From Superficieibacter sp. HKU1 (GTDB lineage: Bacteria; Pseudomonadota; Gammaproteobacteria; Enterobacterales; Enterobacteriaceae), in contig NZ_CP119754.1 of assembly GCF_029319185.1 (NCBI RefSeq), positions 434,001 to 498,000 on the forward strand: a stretch of 64,000 nucleotides of DNA, in the 5' to 3' direction. Positions 52,863 to 62,188 of this stretch are shown piece after piece. Position numbers and translations under genes: made by a program. Numbering within the stretch: the first letter of the stretch is position 1; each line of letters opens with the position of its first letter. The notes under the pieces were generated by a model. The model ran no database searches. It was not told the origin of the DNA and worked only from the letters and a program-made list of their open reading frames with translations.

Positions 52863-53662
52863 TGAGTACTTCAATAAGCCGCGGCGAATTATGGCTGGAA
52901 ACCCTCGTACCGAATGCGAAACGTCTGGAAGGGCTGTGCCCGTCTGTGCAGGCCGCTGACGGTGAACTGAATGGTGAAACGGTACGCTTTATTGCCGTGG
53001 TGCCGGATGCGAACAACCATTACCCGCGCGCCGCCAAAGGCGAAGTGGGGCTGCTGGAAGGCTGGACGCTGGCGAAAGTGGTCAGCGAAACCGTCGCCGC
53101 CGACGCAGACAAAGCCGTCAAGCGCCCGATTGTGGCGGTGATAGACGTGCCAAGCCAGGCCTACGGTCGTCGTGAAGAGGGTTTTGGTATTCATCAGGCG
53201 CTGGCCGGTGCGGCGGCAGCCTATGCCAACGCGCGTCTGGCCGGTCATCCGGTGATTGGTCTGATCGTGGGTAAAGCGATGTCCGGCGCGTTTCTGGCGC
53301 ACGGCTACCAGGCGAACCGCCTGATCGCCTTCAACGATAACGGGGTGCTGATTCATGCGATGGGCAAAGAGTCCGCCGCACGTATCACTCTGCGTAGCGT
53401 TGAATCGCTGGAAAAACTGGCGGCGACTATTCCGCCAATGGCGTACGACATTGATAACTACGCCACGCTGGGGCTGCTTGCCGATCTGCTGGACATCAGC
53501 AACCCGGATGCCCCGTCTGCAAACGATCTGACGCTGGTGTTAACCACGCTGCACCAGGCCATCAACGACGCTCGTCAGGACCCTACGCTGAAAAGCCGTC
53601 TGGGCGCTGACAACCGCCGCAGCTCTGCTCTCGTGCGTGAACGTATGCAAGCGAGCTGGTAA
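52859..53662 (+). CDS. mdcE: Malonate decarboxylase gamma subunit
   Basis: MdcE, 267 residues, the second carboxyltransferase-type chain of the decarboxylase. GKAMSGAFLAHGYQANRLIAF is the family's oxyanion-type motif. An adjacent ATG at 52862 is an equally possible start. It ends 165 bases before the transporter gene; the gap carries a strong hairpin. Confidence 0.94.
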   Translation: MMSTSISRGELWLETLVPNAKRLEGLCPSVQAADGELNGETVRFIAVVPDANNHYPRAAKGEVGLLEGWTLAKVVSETVAADADKAVKRPIVAVIDVPSQAYGRREEGFGIHQALAGAAAAYANARLAGHPVIGLIVGKAMSGAFLAHGYQANRLIAFNDNGVLIHAMGKESAARITLRSVESLEKLAATIPPMAYDIDNYATLGLLADLLDISNPDAPSANDLTLVLTTLHQAINDARQDPTLKSRLGADNRRSSALVRERMQASW

Positions 53663-53682
53663 GCAATAAGAGACCTGCCGGA

Positions 53683-53716
53683 TTGCCTGCCGCGCGGCGA
53701 CGCGCTGGGCAGGCAA
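53683..53716 (+). terminator. Hairpin between mdcE and mdcF
   Basis: TTGCCTGCC and GGCAGGCAA form a perfect 9-bp outer stem around a GC-rich loop. No long U tract follows, so it may be an mRNA processing or attenuation structure that lowers expression of the transporter and maturation genes. Confidence 0.55.
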
Positions 53717-53827
53717 CTGAAAAATAATAATCATCGCGCCAGTGCTAAACACAGTGTCCTCCAGCCCGCACAGGGAACGGTAGCCTGAAGGATGACGTGA
53801 TTTTTCTTTTTTAACTACAGGTGATAT

Positions 53828-54787
53828 ATGACTTACGTGATTGTTCATGCCCTTGCACCGATTTTTATCATCATGCTGCTGGGATTCTGGGCCGGGAAGG
53901 CCAAAATGGTGGATAACAAGAATGTTTCCCTGCTTAACATTTTTGTGATGGATTTTGCGTTACCGGCGACGCTGTTCAGCGCGACGGTACAAACGCCGTG
54001 GACCGGTATTGTTGCGCAGTCACCGCTGGTGCTGGTACTGACGCTGGCCATGTGGATCACCTATGCCGCCATTTATTTCCTGGCGACGACGGTCTTCAAA
54101 AAATCGCCGCAGGATGCTGCGGTGCTGACGCTGACCGTTGCCCTGCCAAACTACGCGGCGCTCGGTCTGCCGATTCTGGGGAGCGTACTGGGCGAAGGTG
54201 CGGCAACATCGCTTTCCGTCGCCGTATCCATCGCCTGTGGTTCCGTGCTGATGACGCCGTTCTGCCTGTTAATTCTGGAACGTGAAAAAGCGCGTGCGGA
54301 AGGCAACAACACCGGCTCTACGCTGGCGATGCTGCCGGTGCTGATGTGGCGTTCACTGAAAAAACCTATCGTAATGGGGCCGCTGCTGGGGGTGATCCTC
54401 TCCGCCATCGGCATCAAAATGCCGGAGCTGGTGCTGGCGGCGATTAAACCGCTGGGACTGTCGGCGACGGCTGCCGCGCTGTTCCTGACCGGGGTGATCC
54501 TTTCTGCCCGTAAGCTGAAAATCAACACCATGGTGATCAGCGCGACCATTACCAAGCTGCTGATTCAGCCGGTTATTGCATGGGGTCTGGTGCTGGCATT
54601 TGGTCTGCATGGTTCGGTAGCCATCACCGCGATCCTGATGATTGCGCTGGCTGCGGGCTTCTTCGGCGTGGTCTTTGGTAACCGCTTTGGCGTGCAATCG
54701 CCGGATGCAGAAGCCGTGCTGCTGCTCAGTTCCGTATTGTGTATCCTGTCGCTGCCGCTGTTTATCTCGCTGACTTCAGGACTCTAA
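53828..54787 (+). CDS. mdcF: Malonate transporter of the AEC family
   Basis: A 319-residue auxin-efflux-carrier-type protein with about ten transmembrane helices, beginning MTYVIVHALAPIFIIMLLGFWAGKAK. Placed between mdcE and mdcG, where MdcF sits in Klebsiella; probably the malonate importer. The stop and mdcG start are one base apart (TAAAATG). Other AEC members export, so direction is inferred from context. Confidence 0.88.
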   Translation: MTYVIVHALAPIFIIMLLGFWAGKAKMVDNKNVSLLNIFVMDFALPATLFSATVQTPWTGIVAQSPLVLVLTLAMWITYAAIYFLATTVFKKSPQDAAVLTLTVALPNYAALGLPILGSVLGEGAATSLSVAVSIACGSVLMTPFCLLILEREKARAEGNNTGSTLAMLPVLMWRSLKKPIVMGPLLGVILSAIGIKMPELVLAAIKPLGLSATAAALFLTGVILSARKLKINTMVISATITKLLIQPVIAWGLVLAFGLHGSVAITAILMIALAAGFFGVVFGNRFGVQSPDAEAVLLLSSVLCILSLPLFISLTSGL

Positions 54788-54788
54788 A

Positions 54789-55409
54789 ATGACATCAACA
54801 TTACGCCCGCACGATCTTGTCTGGCTTACCGCGCGTAACGCGCTGGACGGTATCACGGAATCCTGGGTGGATGACGTCTGGCATACCGCTCTGCCGGTGG
54901 TGGTGCGGCGTGATGTTGATGGACAGGGGCGCATTCCCGTAGGCGTGCGTGGGATGCGCCGCGACCAGCGGGCGGCGGGCTGGGTTCGGCCTGAGCACGT
55001 TGTACGCGTGGTCGCGCCGGACGATCTGGTCGGGCCGCAAACGCTGCTACGTTCGCCGTTTATTTCGCAGCCGCCGGTACAGCTGGCGCTTCAGCTTGCC
55101 CAACTGGCGTGGCCGTGGACATGGGGAGTCACTGGTAGCGTAGGGTACGCGCTGGCAACCGGCATTCCGGTGATCCACGCACAAAGCGACCTGGATTTGC
55201 TGATCCGCGCCCCGCAACCGCTGGCATCCGCGCAACTTGAGCGCTGGCAGCAATCATTAACGACAGTTCTTTGCCGTGCGGACACCCAGGTCGAGACGCC
55301 CTGTGGCGGCTTTGCGCTGGCGGAGTGGTTACGCGACGGCAAAGTATTGTTGAAAACCAGCCGGGGTCCGTGCCTGGTACGCGATCCGTGGCGCAGGGAG
55401 GGACCATGA
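54789..55409 (+). CDS. mdcG: Phosphoribosyl-dephospho-CoA transferase (holo-MdcC synthase)
   Basis: MdcG, 206 residues, attaches the prosthetic group made by MdcB to MdcC serine. Nucleotidyltransferase-like motif WGVTGSVGYALATG with HAQSDLDLLI (GS...DLDL) at about 115-140. The stop overlaps the mdcH start as ATGA. Klebsiella order. Confidence 0.92.
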   Translation: MTSTLRPHDLVWLTARNALDGITESWVDDVWHTALPVVVRRDVDGQGRIPVGVRGMRRDQRAAGWVRPEHVVRVVAPDDLVGPQTLLRSPFISQPPVQLALQLAQLAWPWTWGVTGSVGYALATGIPVIHAQSDLDLLIRAPQPLASAQLERWQQSLTTVLCRADTQVETPCGGFALAEWLRDGKVLLKTSRGPCLVRDPWRREGP

Positions 55410-56308
55410 AAATACTGTTTACCTTTCCGGGGCAGGGGACACAGCGTCCTGGCATGCTGCAACAGCTCCCCGGCAGTGAAATGGAGCAGGCGCGTGCGGT
55501 GCTGGGTGACGAGGCCGATACGCTGGATTCACCCGAGGCATTACGTCATACCCGCGCCGTACAGCTGGCGCTGTTGATTGCCGGCGTCGCATGGGGCCGC
55601 GAATTGCAGCGCCGCGATGTTGAGCCGGATATTGTCAGCGGTCTTTCAATCGGGGCGTATCCCGCCGCGGTGATTGCCGGGGCGCTGGATTTTGCCGATG
55701 CGTTAAAACTGGTCGCGCTGCGGGGCGATTTAATGGAGCAGGCGTATCCGCACGGCTACGGGCTGACGGCGATTATGGGCCTGACGCTTAGCCAGGTGGA
55801 AGCGCTCCTGGAAGGCAGCGAAGCTTATATCGCCAATCTCAATGCCGAAACGCAGATTGTGATTGCCGGATCCGATGACGCAATGGCGGAAGTGGCGCGG
55901 CGGGCGCTGGAAAAAGGGGCCAGCAAAGCGCATCGTCTGGCGGTAAGCGTGCCGTCGCACTGTGCGTTACTGGCGGAACCGGCGCAGAAGCTGGTGGCCG
56001 CTTTCCGCAACGTGACGCTTTCCCGTCCGTGCTGCGCTTATCTGAGCGGCAGCACCGGACGCGTGCTGTGGCAGGCAGAAAAGATCGCCGACGATCTGGC
56101 GATGAATATGGCGCGCACGGTGCGCTGGCAGGAAGCGGTGATTGCCGCTAACGAACGCGAAGCGCGGCTGGCGATCGAGATGCCGCCGGGCGGCGTATTA
56201 ACCTGTCTGACGCGGCAGGCCGCGTGGGAAGGCGAATCCCTCTCGCTGGAGCGCAGCGGGATTGAGGTCGCGGTACATCTGGCGAAACGGCTTCAGGCAC
56301 AGCGTTGA
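55406..56308 (+). CDS. mdcH: Malonyl-CoA:ACP transacylase of the malonate pathway
   Basis: MdcH of 300 residues primes the carrier by moving malonyl from CoA to MdcC. FabD family: FTFPGQGTQRPGM at the start, active serine in SGLSIGAYPAAVIAG (GLSIG), catalytic His in VPSHCALL. The start at 55406 follows GGAGGGACC; the longer frame at 55271 lies inside mdcG. Confidence 0.94.
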   Translation: MKILFTFPGQGTQRPGMLQQLPGSEMEQARAVLGDEADTLDSPEALRHTRAVQLALLIAGVAWGRELQRRDVEPDIVSGLSIGAYPAAVIAGALDFADALKLVALRGDLMEQAYPHGYGLTAIMGLTLSQVEALLEGSEAYIANLNAETQIVIAGSDDAMAEVARRALEKGASKAHRLAVSVPSHCALLAEPAQKLVAAFRNVTLSRPCCAYLSGSTGRVLWQAEKIADDLAMNMARTVRWQEAVIAANEREARLAIEMPPGGVLTCLTRQAAWEGESLSLERSGIEVAVHLAKRLQAQR

Positions 56309-56334
56309 TGACCGATTCGTTTGTCGGCGCCGAG

Positions 56335-56460
56335 CCACATTGCCCGGTGGCGCTGCGCTTACCGGGCCTACCAGTAAGCTTTCGATTATAACCTTTTGAT
56401 CGTAAATAACGTTTCCGTAGGCCGGGTAAGGCGAAGCCGCCACCCGGCAGGTTCACCCGG
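56335..56460. repeat. BIME between mdcH and mdcR
   Basis: Two inverted REP units (GCCCGGTGGCGCTGCGCTTA and GGTAAGGCGAAGCCGCCACC) between the convergent mdcH and mdcR. They probably form the transcript ends. Confidence 0.82.
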
Positions 56461-56493
56461 CGGCATACACCATGCCGTCCGGCGTCATATTAC

Positions 56494-57426
56494 TCAGACG
56501 TTTTCCTGTAAACTGCGCGCGTACATACGGCCTTCCGCCGCCAGCGCCAGCAGATTCGGGTCCCTCTCGCGGTTGCGGGCAAAGACGATGGCAATAAGCT
56601 GCTGCATCTGGTACGGCTGCGAGAGCTTCTGCAATTTTATCGAACCTTCGTACATCTTTTTCATGCGGCCCGGCATCAGGGCAAAACCAACGCCGGCCTG
56701 TACCAGACTGAGCATCGAAAAAATATCGTTAACCCGGGTGACAATTTCTGGCTCAAAACCAGCAATATGAAACGCTTCCTGAAAGCCTGCGTAGGTGGCA
56801 AAACCTTCGGCCAGAGAGACGAATTTCTGGTCGCGATAATCGCGCAGGTCGGCCAGTTTTGTGGGATCCAGCGATGCGCTGGCAGGCGCGGCAAGGTAAA
56901 TATCATCATGAAACAGCGGCAGTACTTCAAGATTATTACGATCGATCTCACTCTCAGAAATTGAAATCAGGATCGCATCAAGGATGCCGTCTTCCAGCAT
57001 CGTTAGCAGCGCGTCGTTGGAGCCCATCGTCAGATCCATTTCCAGATCCGGACGGCGCAATTTCATTCCCATGATCAGACGCGGTACGGTCTCCAGCGTC
57101 AGTGAATAGAGCGTACCGACGCGTATACGCCCCTGCCCGACGCCTGCAATTTTGCGTGTCTCTTCCACACCGCGCGCCATCAGCTGAGTCACTTCCTGGC
57201 AATACTCCAGCAGCGTTACGGCGGCTGGCAGCGCCATCAGATTGCGGCCCTTATGAATGAACAGCGGGCAGCGCACATTCTCTTCCAGAGTATGCAACGC
57301 GCGGTGGACGCTGACGCCGCTTAACGCCAGCGCCTCGGCGGTGCGGGCAATATTTCCTTTCTCCATAAACGTCATGAAGATGGCGAGTTTGCGAAAGGTA
57401 ATATCGCTGGAGATATCCGGGATCAT
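56494..57426 (-). CDS. mdcR: MdcR, LysR-type regulator of malonate use
   Basis: A 310-residue LysR protein. The N-terminal HTH (about 9-70) includes ITFRKLAIFMTFMEKGNIARTAEALALSG; the effector domain follows, with a GVGFALMPGRMKKM C-terminal motif. It is at the far end of the mdc operon in the opposite direction, as in Klebsiella, and should act in trans on the mdcA promoter 8 kb away. 25 bases separate it from yheS, the first gene after the island. Confidence 0.9.
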   Translation of the reverse strand: MIPDISSDITFRKLAIFMTFMEKGNIARTAEALALSGVSVHRALHTLEENVRCPLFIHKGRNLMALPAAVTLLEYCQEVTQLMARGVEETRKIAGVGQGRIRVGTLYSLTLETVPRLIMGMKLRRPDLEMDLTMGSNDALLTMLEDGILDAILISISESEIDRNNLEVLPLFHDDIYLAAPASASLDPTKLADLRDYRDQKFVSLAEGFATYAGFQEAFHIAGFEPEIVTRVNDIFSMLSLVQAGVGFALMPGRMKKMYEGSIKLQKLSQPYQMQQLIAIVFARNRERDPNLLALAAEGRMYARSLQENV

Positions 57427-57451
57427 CTGTGGCCGCTCCGTATAAGAAGTA

Positions 57452-59356
57452 TTAGTCGCCCTGGGTCATGGCTTCCAGCTGTTCGTGCGCCTCCAGCCAG
57501 GCCATTTCGCACTCCTCCAGACCCGCCTTCGCGCTGGCCTGCTGTTGCAGACAGGCGGTCAGTTCTGCTTTACGGCTTTGATCGTACAACTCGCTGTCGC
57601 CAAGGGTTTCTTCCGCTTTCGCCAGCTGCGCGTTGAGTTTCTCCATCTCTTTTTCCAGACGGGTAATCTCTTTACGCAGCGGCTGGGTCAGGGTACGCAG
57701 TTCCGCTTCACGACGCTTCTGATCCTTACGCGCCTGCGCGCTATTGGCGTTGTCTTTCGCCGTATCGTCAGGCTGGCTTTCCTGCTTCTGAATGTCGCTT
57801 AGCCATTTCTGATAGTCCTCGAGATCGCCATCGAACGGTTCGACTTTGCCATCGTGGACCAGATAGAGATCGTCAGTGGTGGAGCGCAGCAGGTGACGGT
57901 CGTGGGAGACGACGACCAGCGCACCTTCAAACTCAATCAGCGCTTCGGTCAGCGCCTGGCGCATGTCGAGGTCAAGGTGGTTGGTGGGTTCATCGAGCAG
58001 CAGCAGGTTCGGGCGCTGCCAGACGATTAACGCCAGCACCAGCCGTGCTTTTTCGCCGCCGGAAAAACGTTCGGTTCGCTCGGTGACTTTATCGCCCCGG
58101 AAGCCGAAGCCGCCAAGGTAGTCGCGCAGCTTCTGCTCCAGCTCTTGCGGCGCCAGCCGGGCCATATGCTGTAGCGGTGATTCATCAGCGCGTAAAAATT
58201 CCAGCTGGTGCTGAGCGAAATACCCCAGTTTAATCCCTTTCGCCAGGCCGATTTCGCCGTGAGTCGGAGCCAGTTCACCTGCCAGCAATTTGATTAGCGT
58301 CGATTTCCCTGCGCCGTTGCGACCAAGAAGGCCAATGCGCGAACCCGGCACGAGGTTTAATTTGATGGAGTCGAGAATGGTGCGTTCGCCGTAGCCTGCG
58401 CTCACTTTTTCCATTTTCAACAGCGGATTCGGCAGGCTTTCCGGAATGCGGAAGCTGAAATGGAACGGGTTATCAACGTGCGCTGGCGCAATAAGCTCCA
58501 TCCGTTCCAGCATCTTCACGCGGCTTTGCGCCTGCTTTGCCTTACTGGCTTTGGCCTTAAAGCGGTCGATAAAACTTTGCAGATGCGCGACGCGCAGCTG
58601 CTGGCTTTCATATGTCGCCTGCTGCTGCGCCAGGCGCGTGGCACGCTGTATCTCAAACGAGCTGTAGTTACCGGTGTATTCAAACATCGACTGCTGCTCG
58701 ATATGAATGATTTTATCCACCACCGGATCGAGAAAGTCGCGGTCGTGGGAAATCAGGATCAGCGTGCCCTGATAACTTTTCAGCCAGCGCTCCAGCCAGA
58801 TCACCGCATCAAGGTCGAGGTGGTTGGTTGGTTCATCCAGCAACAGCAGGTCGGAGCGGCAAATCAGCGCCTGCGCCAGGTTAAGACGCATCCGCCAGCC
58901 GCCGGAGAAGTCGCTGACCGGGCGTTCCAGCTGTTCGTTAGAAAAGCCAAGGCCGTGCAGCAGGCTGGACGCGCGGGAGCGAATGGTCCAGGCGTCAACC
59001 GCATCCAGCTTGCCATGAATGGTCGCAATCGCGTGTCCATCGTTAGCATCATTTGCTACCTGTAATTGCGCTTCGAGCTGGCGAAATTCACGATCCCCGT
59101 CGATAACGTAATCCAGCGCCGGTTGCGGCAGGGCAGGCGTCTCCTGATTCACCCAGGCAAGCTGCCAGGTGCCGGGAAACGTAAAGCTACCGGCATCGGC
59201 ACTCAGCTCATTTTTCAGCAGCGCCAGCAGGGTGGATTTACCGCAGCCATTTTTACCCACCAGGCCGACTTTCTGGCCCGGATTAATCGTGGCCGTGGCG
59301 TTATCCAGCAGGACATGCACGCCGCGGCGAATTTGTAACGAGGAGAAAACAATCAT
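57452..59356 (-). CDS. yheS: YheS, ABC-F ATPase
   Basis: A 634-residue soluble ABC-F protein with two ATPase modules. First Walker A GLVGKNGCGKSTLL, signature FSGGWRMRLNLAQAL, Walker B LLLLDEPTNHLD; second GLLGRNGAGKSTLIKLL, FSGGEKARLVLALI and LLLLDEPTNHLD. A linker of about 80 residues between them and a charged C-terminal coiled coil. ABC-F proteins act on ribosomes (translation factors, related to EttA). Divergent from kefG. Confidence 0.97.
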   Translation of the reverse strand: MIVFSSLQIRRGVHVLLDNATATINPGQKVGLVGKNGCGKSTLLALLKNELSADAGSFTFPGTWQLAWVNQETPALPQPALDYVIDGDREFRQLEAQLQVANDANDGHAIATIHGKLDAVDAWTIRSRASSLLHGLGFSNEQLERPVSDFSGGWRMRLNLAQALICRSDLLLLDEPTNHLDLDAVIWLERWLKSYQGTLILISHDRDFLDPVVDKIIHIEQQSMFEYTGNYSSFEIQRATRLAQQQATYESQQLRVAHLQSFIDRFKAKASKAKQAQSRVKMLERMELIAPAHVDNPFHFSFRIPESLPNPLLKMEKVSAGYGERTILDSIKLNLVPGSRIGLLGRNGAGKSTLIKLLAGELAPTHGEIGLAKGIKLGYFAQHQLEFLRADESPLQHMARLAPQELEQKLRDYLGGFGFRGDKVTERTERFSGGEKARLVLALIVWQRPNLLLLDEPTNHLDLDMRQALTEALIEFEGALVVVSHDRHLLRSTTDDLYLVHDGKVEPFDGDLEDYQKWLSDIQKQESQPDDTAKDNANSAQARKDQKRREAELRTLTQPLRKEITRLEKEMEKLNAQLAKAEETLGDSELYDQSRKAELTACLQQQASAKAGLEECEMAWLEAHEQLEAMTQGD

Positions 59357-59524
59357 TAAGATGCCGTATGTTCAGACTATGTTAATTTGTCATTATGATA
59401 ATGTAAGGTTGCTGGCAAAATGCCGCACCGGGGCGCAATGGTAGCCCATAATGTAGACGATAGACAAAACCATTCTGGCAGCAATGCGGCCTGAACGAAA
59501 CAGAACGACAAACCCGGGAGGGGA

Positions 59525-60079
59525 ATGATGTCGCAGACAGCGAAAGTACTGCTGCTGTATGCCCATCCGGAATCACAGGACTCGGTAGCCAACCGGGTTT
59601 TGCTTAAGCCGGCCACGCAGCTGCAAAATGTTACCGTGCACGATCTCTATGCACAGTATCCCGATTTTTTTATTGATATTCCACGCGAACAGGCGTTGCT
59701 GCTGGAGCACGATGTGATCGTGTTTCAGCATCCGCTGTATACCTATAGCTGCCCGGCGCTGCTGAAAGAGTGGCTGGATCGGGTGTTGAGCCGGGGTTTT
59801 TCCAGCGGTCCGGGAGGGAATCAACTGGCGGGAAAGTACTGGCGGAGTGTGATCACCACCGGTGAACCGGAAAGTGCTTATCGGCACGATGCGCTAAATC
59901 GCTATCCCATGAGCGATGTTCTGCGCCCTTTTGAGTTAACCGCCGCCATGTGTCGTATGCACTGGCTTAACCCGATTATCGTGTATTGGGCCAGACGGCA
60001 AACGCCGCAGGAGCTGGCCAGCCGGGCCAAAGCTTACGGTGAGTGGCTGGCGTCACCGCTTAACAATGGAGGTCAGTGA
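59525..60079 (+). CDS. kefG: KefG, ancillary subunit of KefB
   Basis: A 184-residue flavodoxin-like quinone-reductase-family protein (KVLLLYAHPESQDSVANRVLLKP) needed for full KefB activity, the glutathione-gated K+ efflux system. The MMSQ start at 59525 agrees with E. coli. Ends overlapping kefB by 1 base, so coupled. Confidence 0.96.
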   Translation: MMSQTAKVLLLYAHPESQDSVANRVLLKPATQLQNVTVHDLYAQYPDFFIDIPREQALLLEHDVIVFQHPLYTYSCPALLKEWLDRVLSRGFSSGPGGNQLAGKYWRSVITTGEPESAYRHDALNRYPMSDVLRPFELTAAMCRMHWLNPIIVYWARRQTPQELASRAKAYGEWLASPLNNGGQ

Positions 60080-61890
60080 TGGAGGGATCCGATTTGTTAC
60101 TGGCGGGCGTCCTGTTTCTTTTTGCCGCCGTCGTGGCGGTGCCGCTGGCGGCGCGTCTGGGGATCGGCGCGGTGCTGGGTTATCTGCTGGCAGGAATAGC
60201 CATCGGTCCGTGGGGGCTGGGGTTTATCAGCGACGTCGACGAGATCCTGCACTTCTCGGAGCTGGGCGTGGTGTTCCTTATGTTTATCATCGGGCTGGAA
60301 CTGAACCCCGGTAAGCTCTGGGAATTGCGGCGCTCGATTTTTGGCGTTGGGGCGGCGCAGGTGATTTTCAGCGCGGCGATCCTCGGCGGGCTTTTGATGC
60401 TGACGGATTTCTCCTGGCAGGCGGCGGTAGTCGGCGGCATTGGCCTTGCCATGTCCTCGACGGCGATGGCCCTGCAGCTAATGCGTGAGAAGGGGATGAA
60501 CCGCAGCGAATCCGGGCAGCTCGGCTTTTCGGTGCTGCTGTTTCAGGATCTGGCGGTGATCCCGGCGCTGGCGCTGGTGCCGTTACTGGCAGGATCGGGC
60601 GACGACCATTTTGACTGGATCAAAATCGGCATGAAAGTGCTGGCGTTTGCCGGGATGCTGGTGGGCGGGCGCTATTTACTGCGGCCGGTGTTTCGCTTTA
60701 TTGCCGCCTCTGGCGTGCGCGAAGTGTTTACCGCCGCCACGCTGCTGCTGGTGCTCGGATCGGCGCTGTTTATGGATGCGCTGGGGCTGTCGATGGCGCT
60801 GGGCACTTTTATTGCCGGAATACTGCTGGCGGAAAGTGAATACCGCCACGAACTGGAATCGTCCATCGATCCCTTTAAAGGCTTGCTGCTGGGGCTGTTC
60901 TTTATCTCGGTCGGCATGTCGCTCAACCTGGGCGTGCTCTACACGCACCTGCTGTGGGTGATATTTAGCGTTTTTGCCCTGGTGGCGGTTAAAACCCTGG
61001 TGCTGTATCTGCTGGCGCGCGTCTACGGTCTGCGAAGCTCTGAGCGGATGCAGTTCGCCGGAGTGCTCAGCCAGGGTGGCGAATTTGCCTTTGTGCTGTT
61101 CTCTACGGCCTCGTCGCAAAAACTGTTTCAGAACGATCAGATGGCGCTGCTGCTGGTTACGGTCACGCTGTCGATGATGACCACACCGCTGTTGATGAAA
61201 GCCATCGATAAACGGCTCTCGCGGCAGTTTAACGGGCCGGATGACGAAGATGAAAAACCGTGGGTGGATGATGACAAACCGCAGGTTATTATCGTTGGAT
61301 TCGGCCGTTTTGGTCAGGTGATCGGTCGTTTGCTGATGGCCAATAAAATGCGCATTACGGTACTGGAGCGCGATATCAGCGCGGTGGGGCTGATGCGTAA
61401 ATACGGCTATAAGGTCTATTACGGTGACGCCACTCAGGTGGATTTGCTGCATGCGGCGGGTGCGGCAGAGGCACAGTCGATTGTTATCACCTGTAATGAG
61501 CCGGAAGATACCATGAAGCTGGTGGAAATTTGCCAGCAGCATTTTCCGCATTTAAAGATTATGGCGCGAGCGCGAGGCCGCGTAGAAGCGCACGAACTGT
61601 TACAGGCCGGCGTCACCCAGTTCTCTCGTGAAACCTTTTCCAGTGCGCTGGAGTTGGGGCGTAAGGCATTGATTTCGTTAGGTGTTCATCCTCATCAGGC
61701 GCACCGTGCGCAGCTTCATTTTCGTCGTCTGGATATGCGAATGCTGCGTGAACTTATGCCGGTACACACCGACACGGTGCAGATTTCTCGCGTACAGGAA
61801 GCGCGGCGCGAGCTGGAAGAGATCTTCCAGCGTGAAATGCATCAGGAGCGTCACCAGCTTGACGGCTGGGATGGCTCAGATCAGGAGTAA
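60079..61890 (+). CDS. kefB: KefB, glutathione-regulated K+ efflux antiporter
   Basis: A 603-residue CPA2 antiporter: twelve to thirteen transmembrane helices in the first 380 residues, then an RCK/TrkA-N domain with the nucleotide-binding VIIVGFGRFGQVIGRLL. Protects against electrophiles by acidifying the cytoplasm once glutathione adducts form. ATG at 60079 gives MEGSDLLLAGVLF as in E. coli; a GTG at 60076 is a less likely start. Confidence 0.97.
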   Translation: MEGSDLLLAGVLFLFAAVVAVPLAARLGIGAVLGYLLAGIAIGPWGLGFISDVDEILHFSELGVVFLMFIIGLELNPGKLWELRRSIFGVGAAQVIFSAAILGGLLMLTDFSWQAAVVGGIGLAMSSTAMALQLMREKGMNRSESGQLGFSVLLFQDLAVIPALALVPLLAGSGDDHFDWIKIGMKVLAFAGMLVGGRYLLRPVFRFIAASGVREVFTAATLLLVLGSALFMDALGLSMALGTFIAGILLAESEYRHELESSIDPFKGLLLGLFFISVGMSLNLGVLYTHLLWVIFSVFALVAVKTLVLYLLARVYGLRSSERMQFAGVLSQGGEFAFVLFSTASSQKLFQNDQMALLLVTVTLSMMTTPLLMKAIDKRLSRQFNGPDDEDEKPWVDDDKPQVIIVGFGRFGQVIGRLLMANKMRITVLERDISAVGLMRKYGYKVYYGDATQVDLLHAAGAAEAQSIVITCNEPEDTMKLVEICQQHFPHLKIMARARGRVEAHELLQAGVTQFSRETFSSALELGRKALISLGVHPHQAHRAQLHFRRLDMRMLRELMPVHTDTVQISRVQEARRELEEIFQREMHQERHQLDGWDGSDQE

Positions 61891-61893
61891 ATA

Positions 61894-62094
61894 ATGCCAG
61901 TCCGTAAACGTTTTATTGCAGGTGCAAAATGTCCTTCCTGCCAGGCGCAGGACACGCTGGCGATGTGGCGGGAAAATAATGTCGATATCGTTGAGTGTGT
62001 TAAGTGCGGTCATCAGATGCGTGAGGTCGATAAAGAGGCCCGCGATCACGTACGCAAGGAAGAGCAAGTGATCGGCATTTTCCATCCGGACTAG
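61894..62094 (+). CDS. yheV: YheV, small zinc-ribbon-like protein
   Basis: A 66-residue protein with CPSC and CVKC pairs (residues about 11-14 and 33-36), typical of a zinc ribbon. Function is unknown. It is 3 bases after kefB and likely in its transcript. Almost identical to E. coli YheV. Confidence 0.93.
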   Translation: MPVRKRFIAGAKCPSCQAQDTLAMWRENNVDIVECVKCGHQMREVDKEARDHVRKEEQVIGIFHPD

Positions 62095-62124
62095 CGAGAT
62101 GCCGCAGGTTTTTTTAAGCTAAAG

Positions 62125-62153
62125 GGTACACGCGTGCAGAATTCCGCTACAAT
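62125..62153 (+). promoter_or_regulatory. Candidate sigma-70 promoter of slyD
   Basis: TACAAT at 62148-62153 with GGTACA 17 bases upstream. About 36 bases before the slyD start. Plausible, not proven. Confidence 0.45.
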
Positions 62154-62188
62154 CTGCGCCACTATTCTTCCCTTGCTCAGGAGATATC

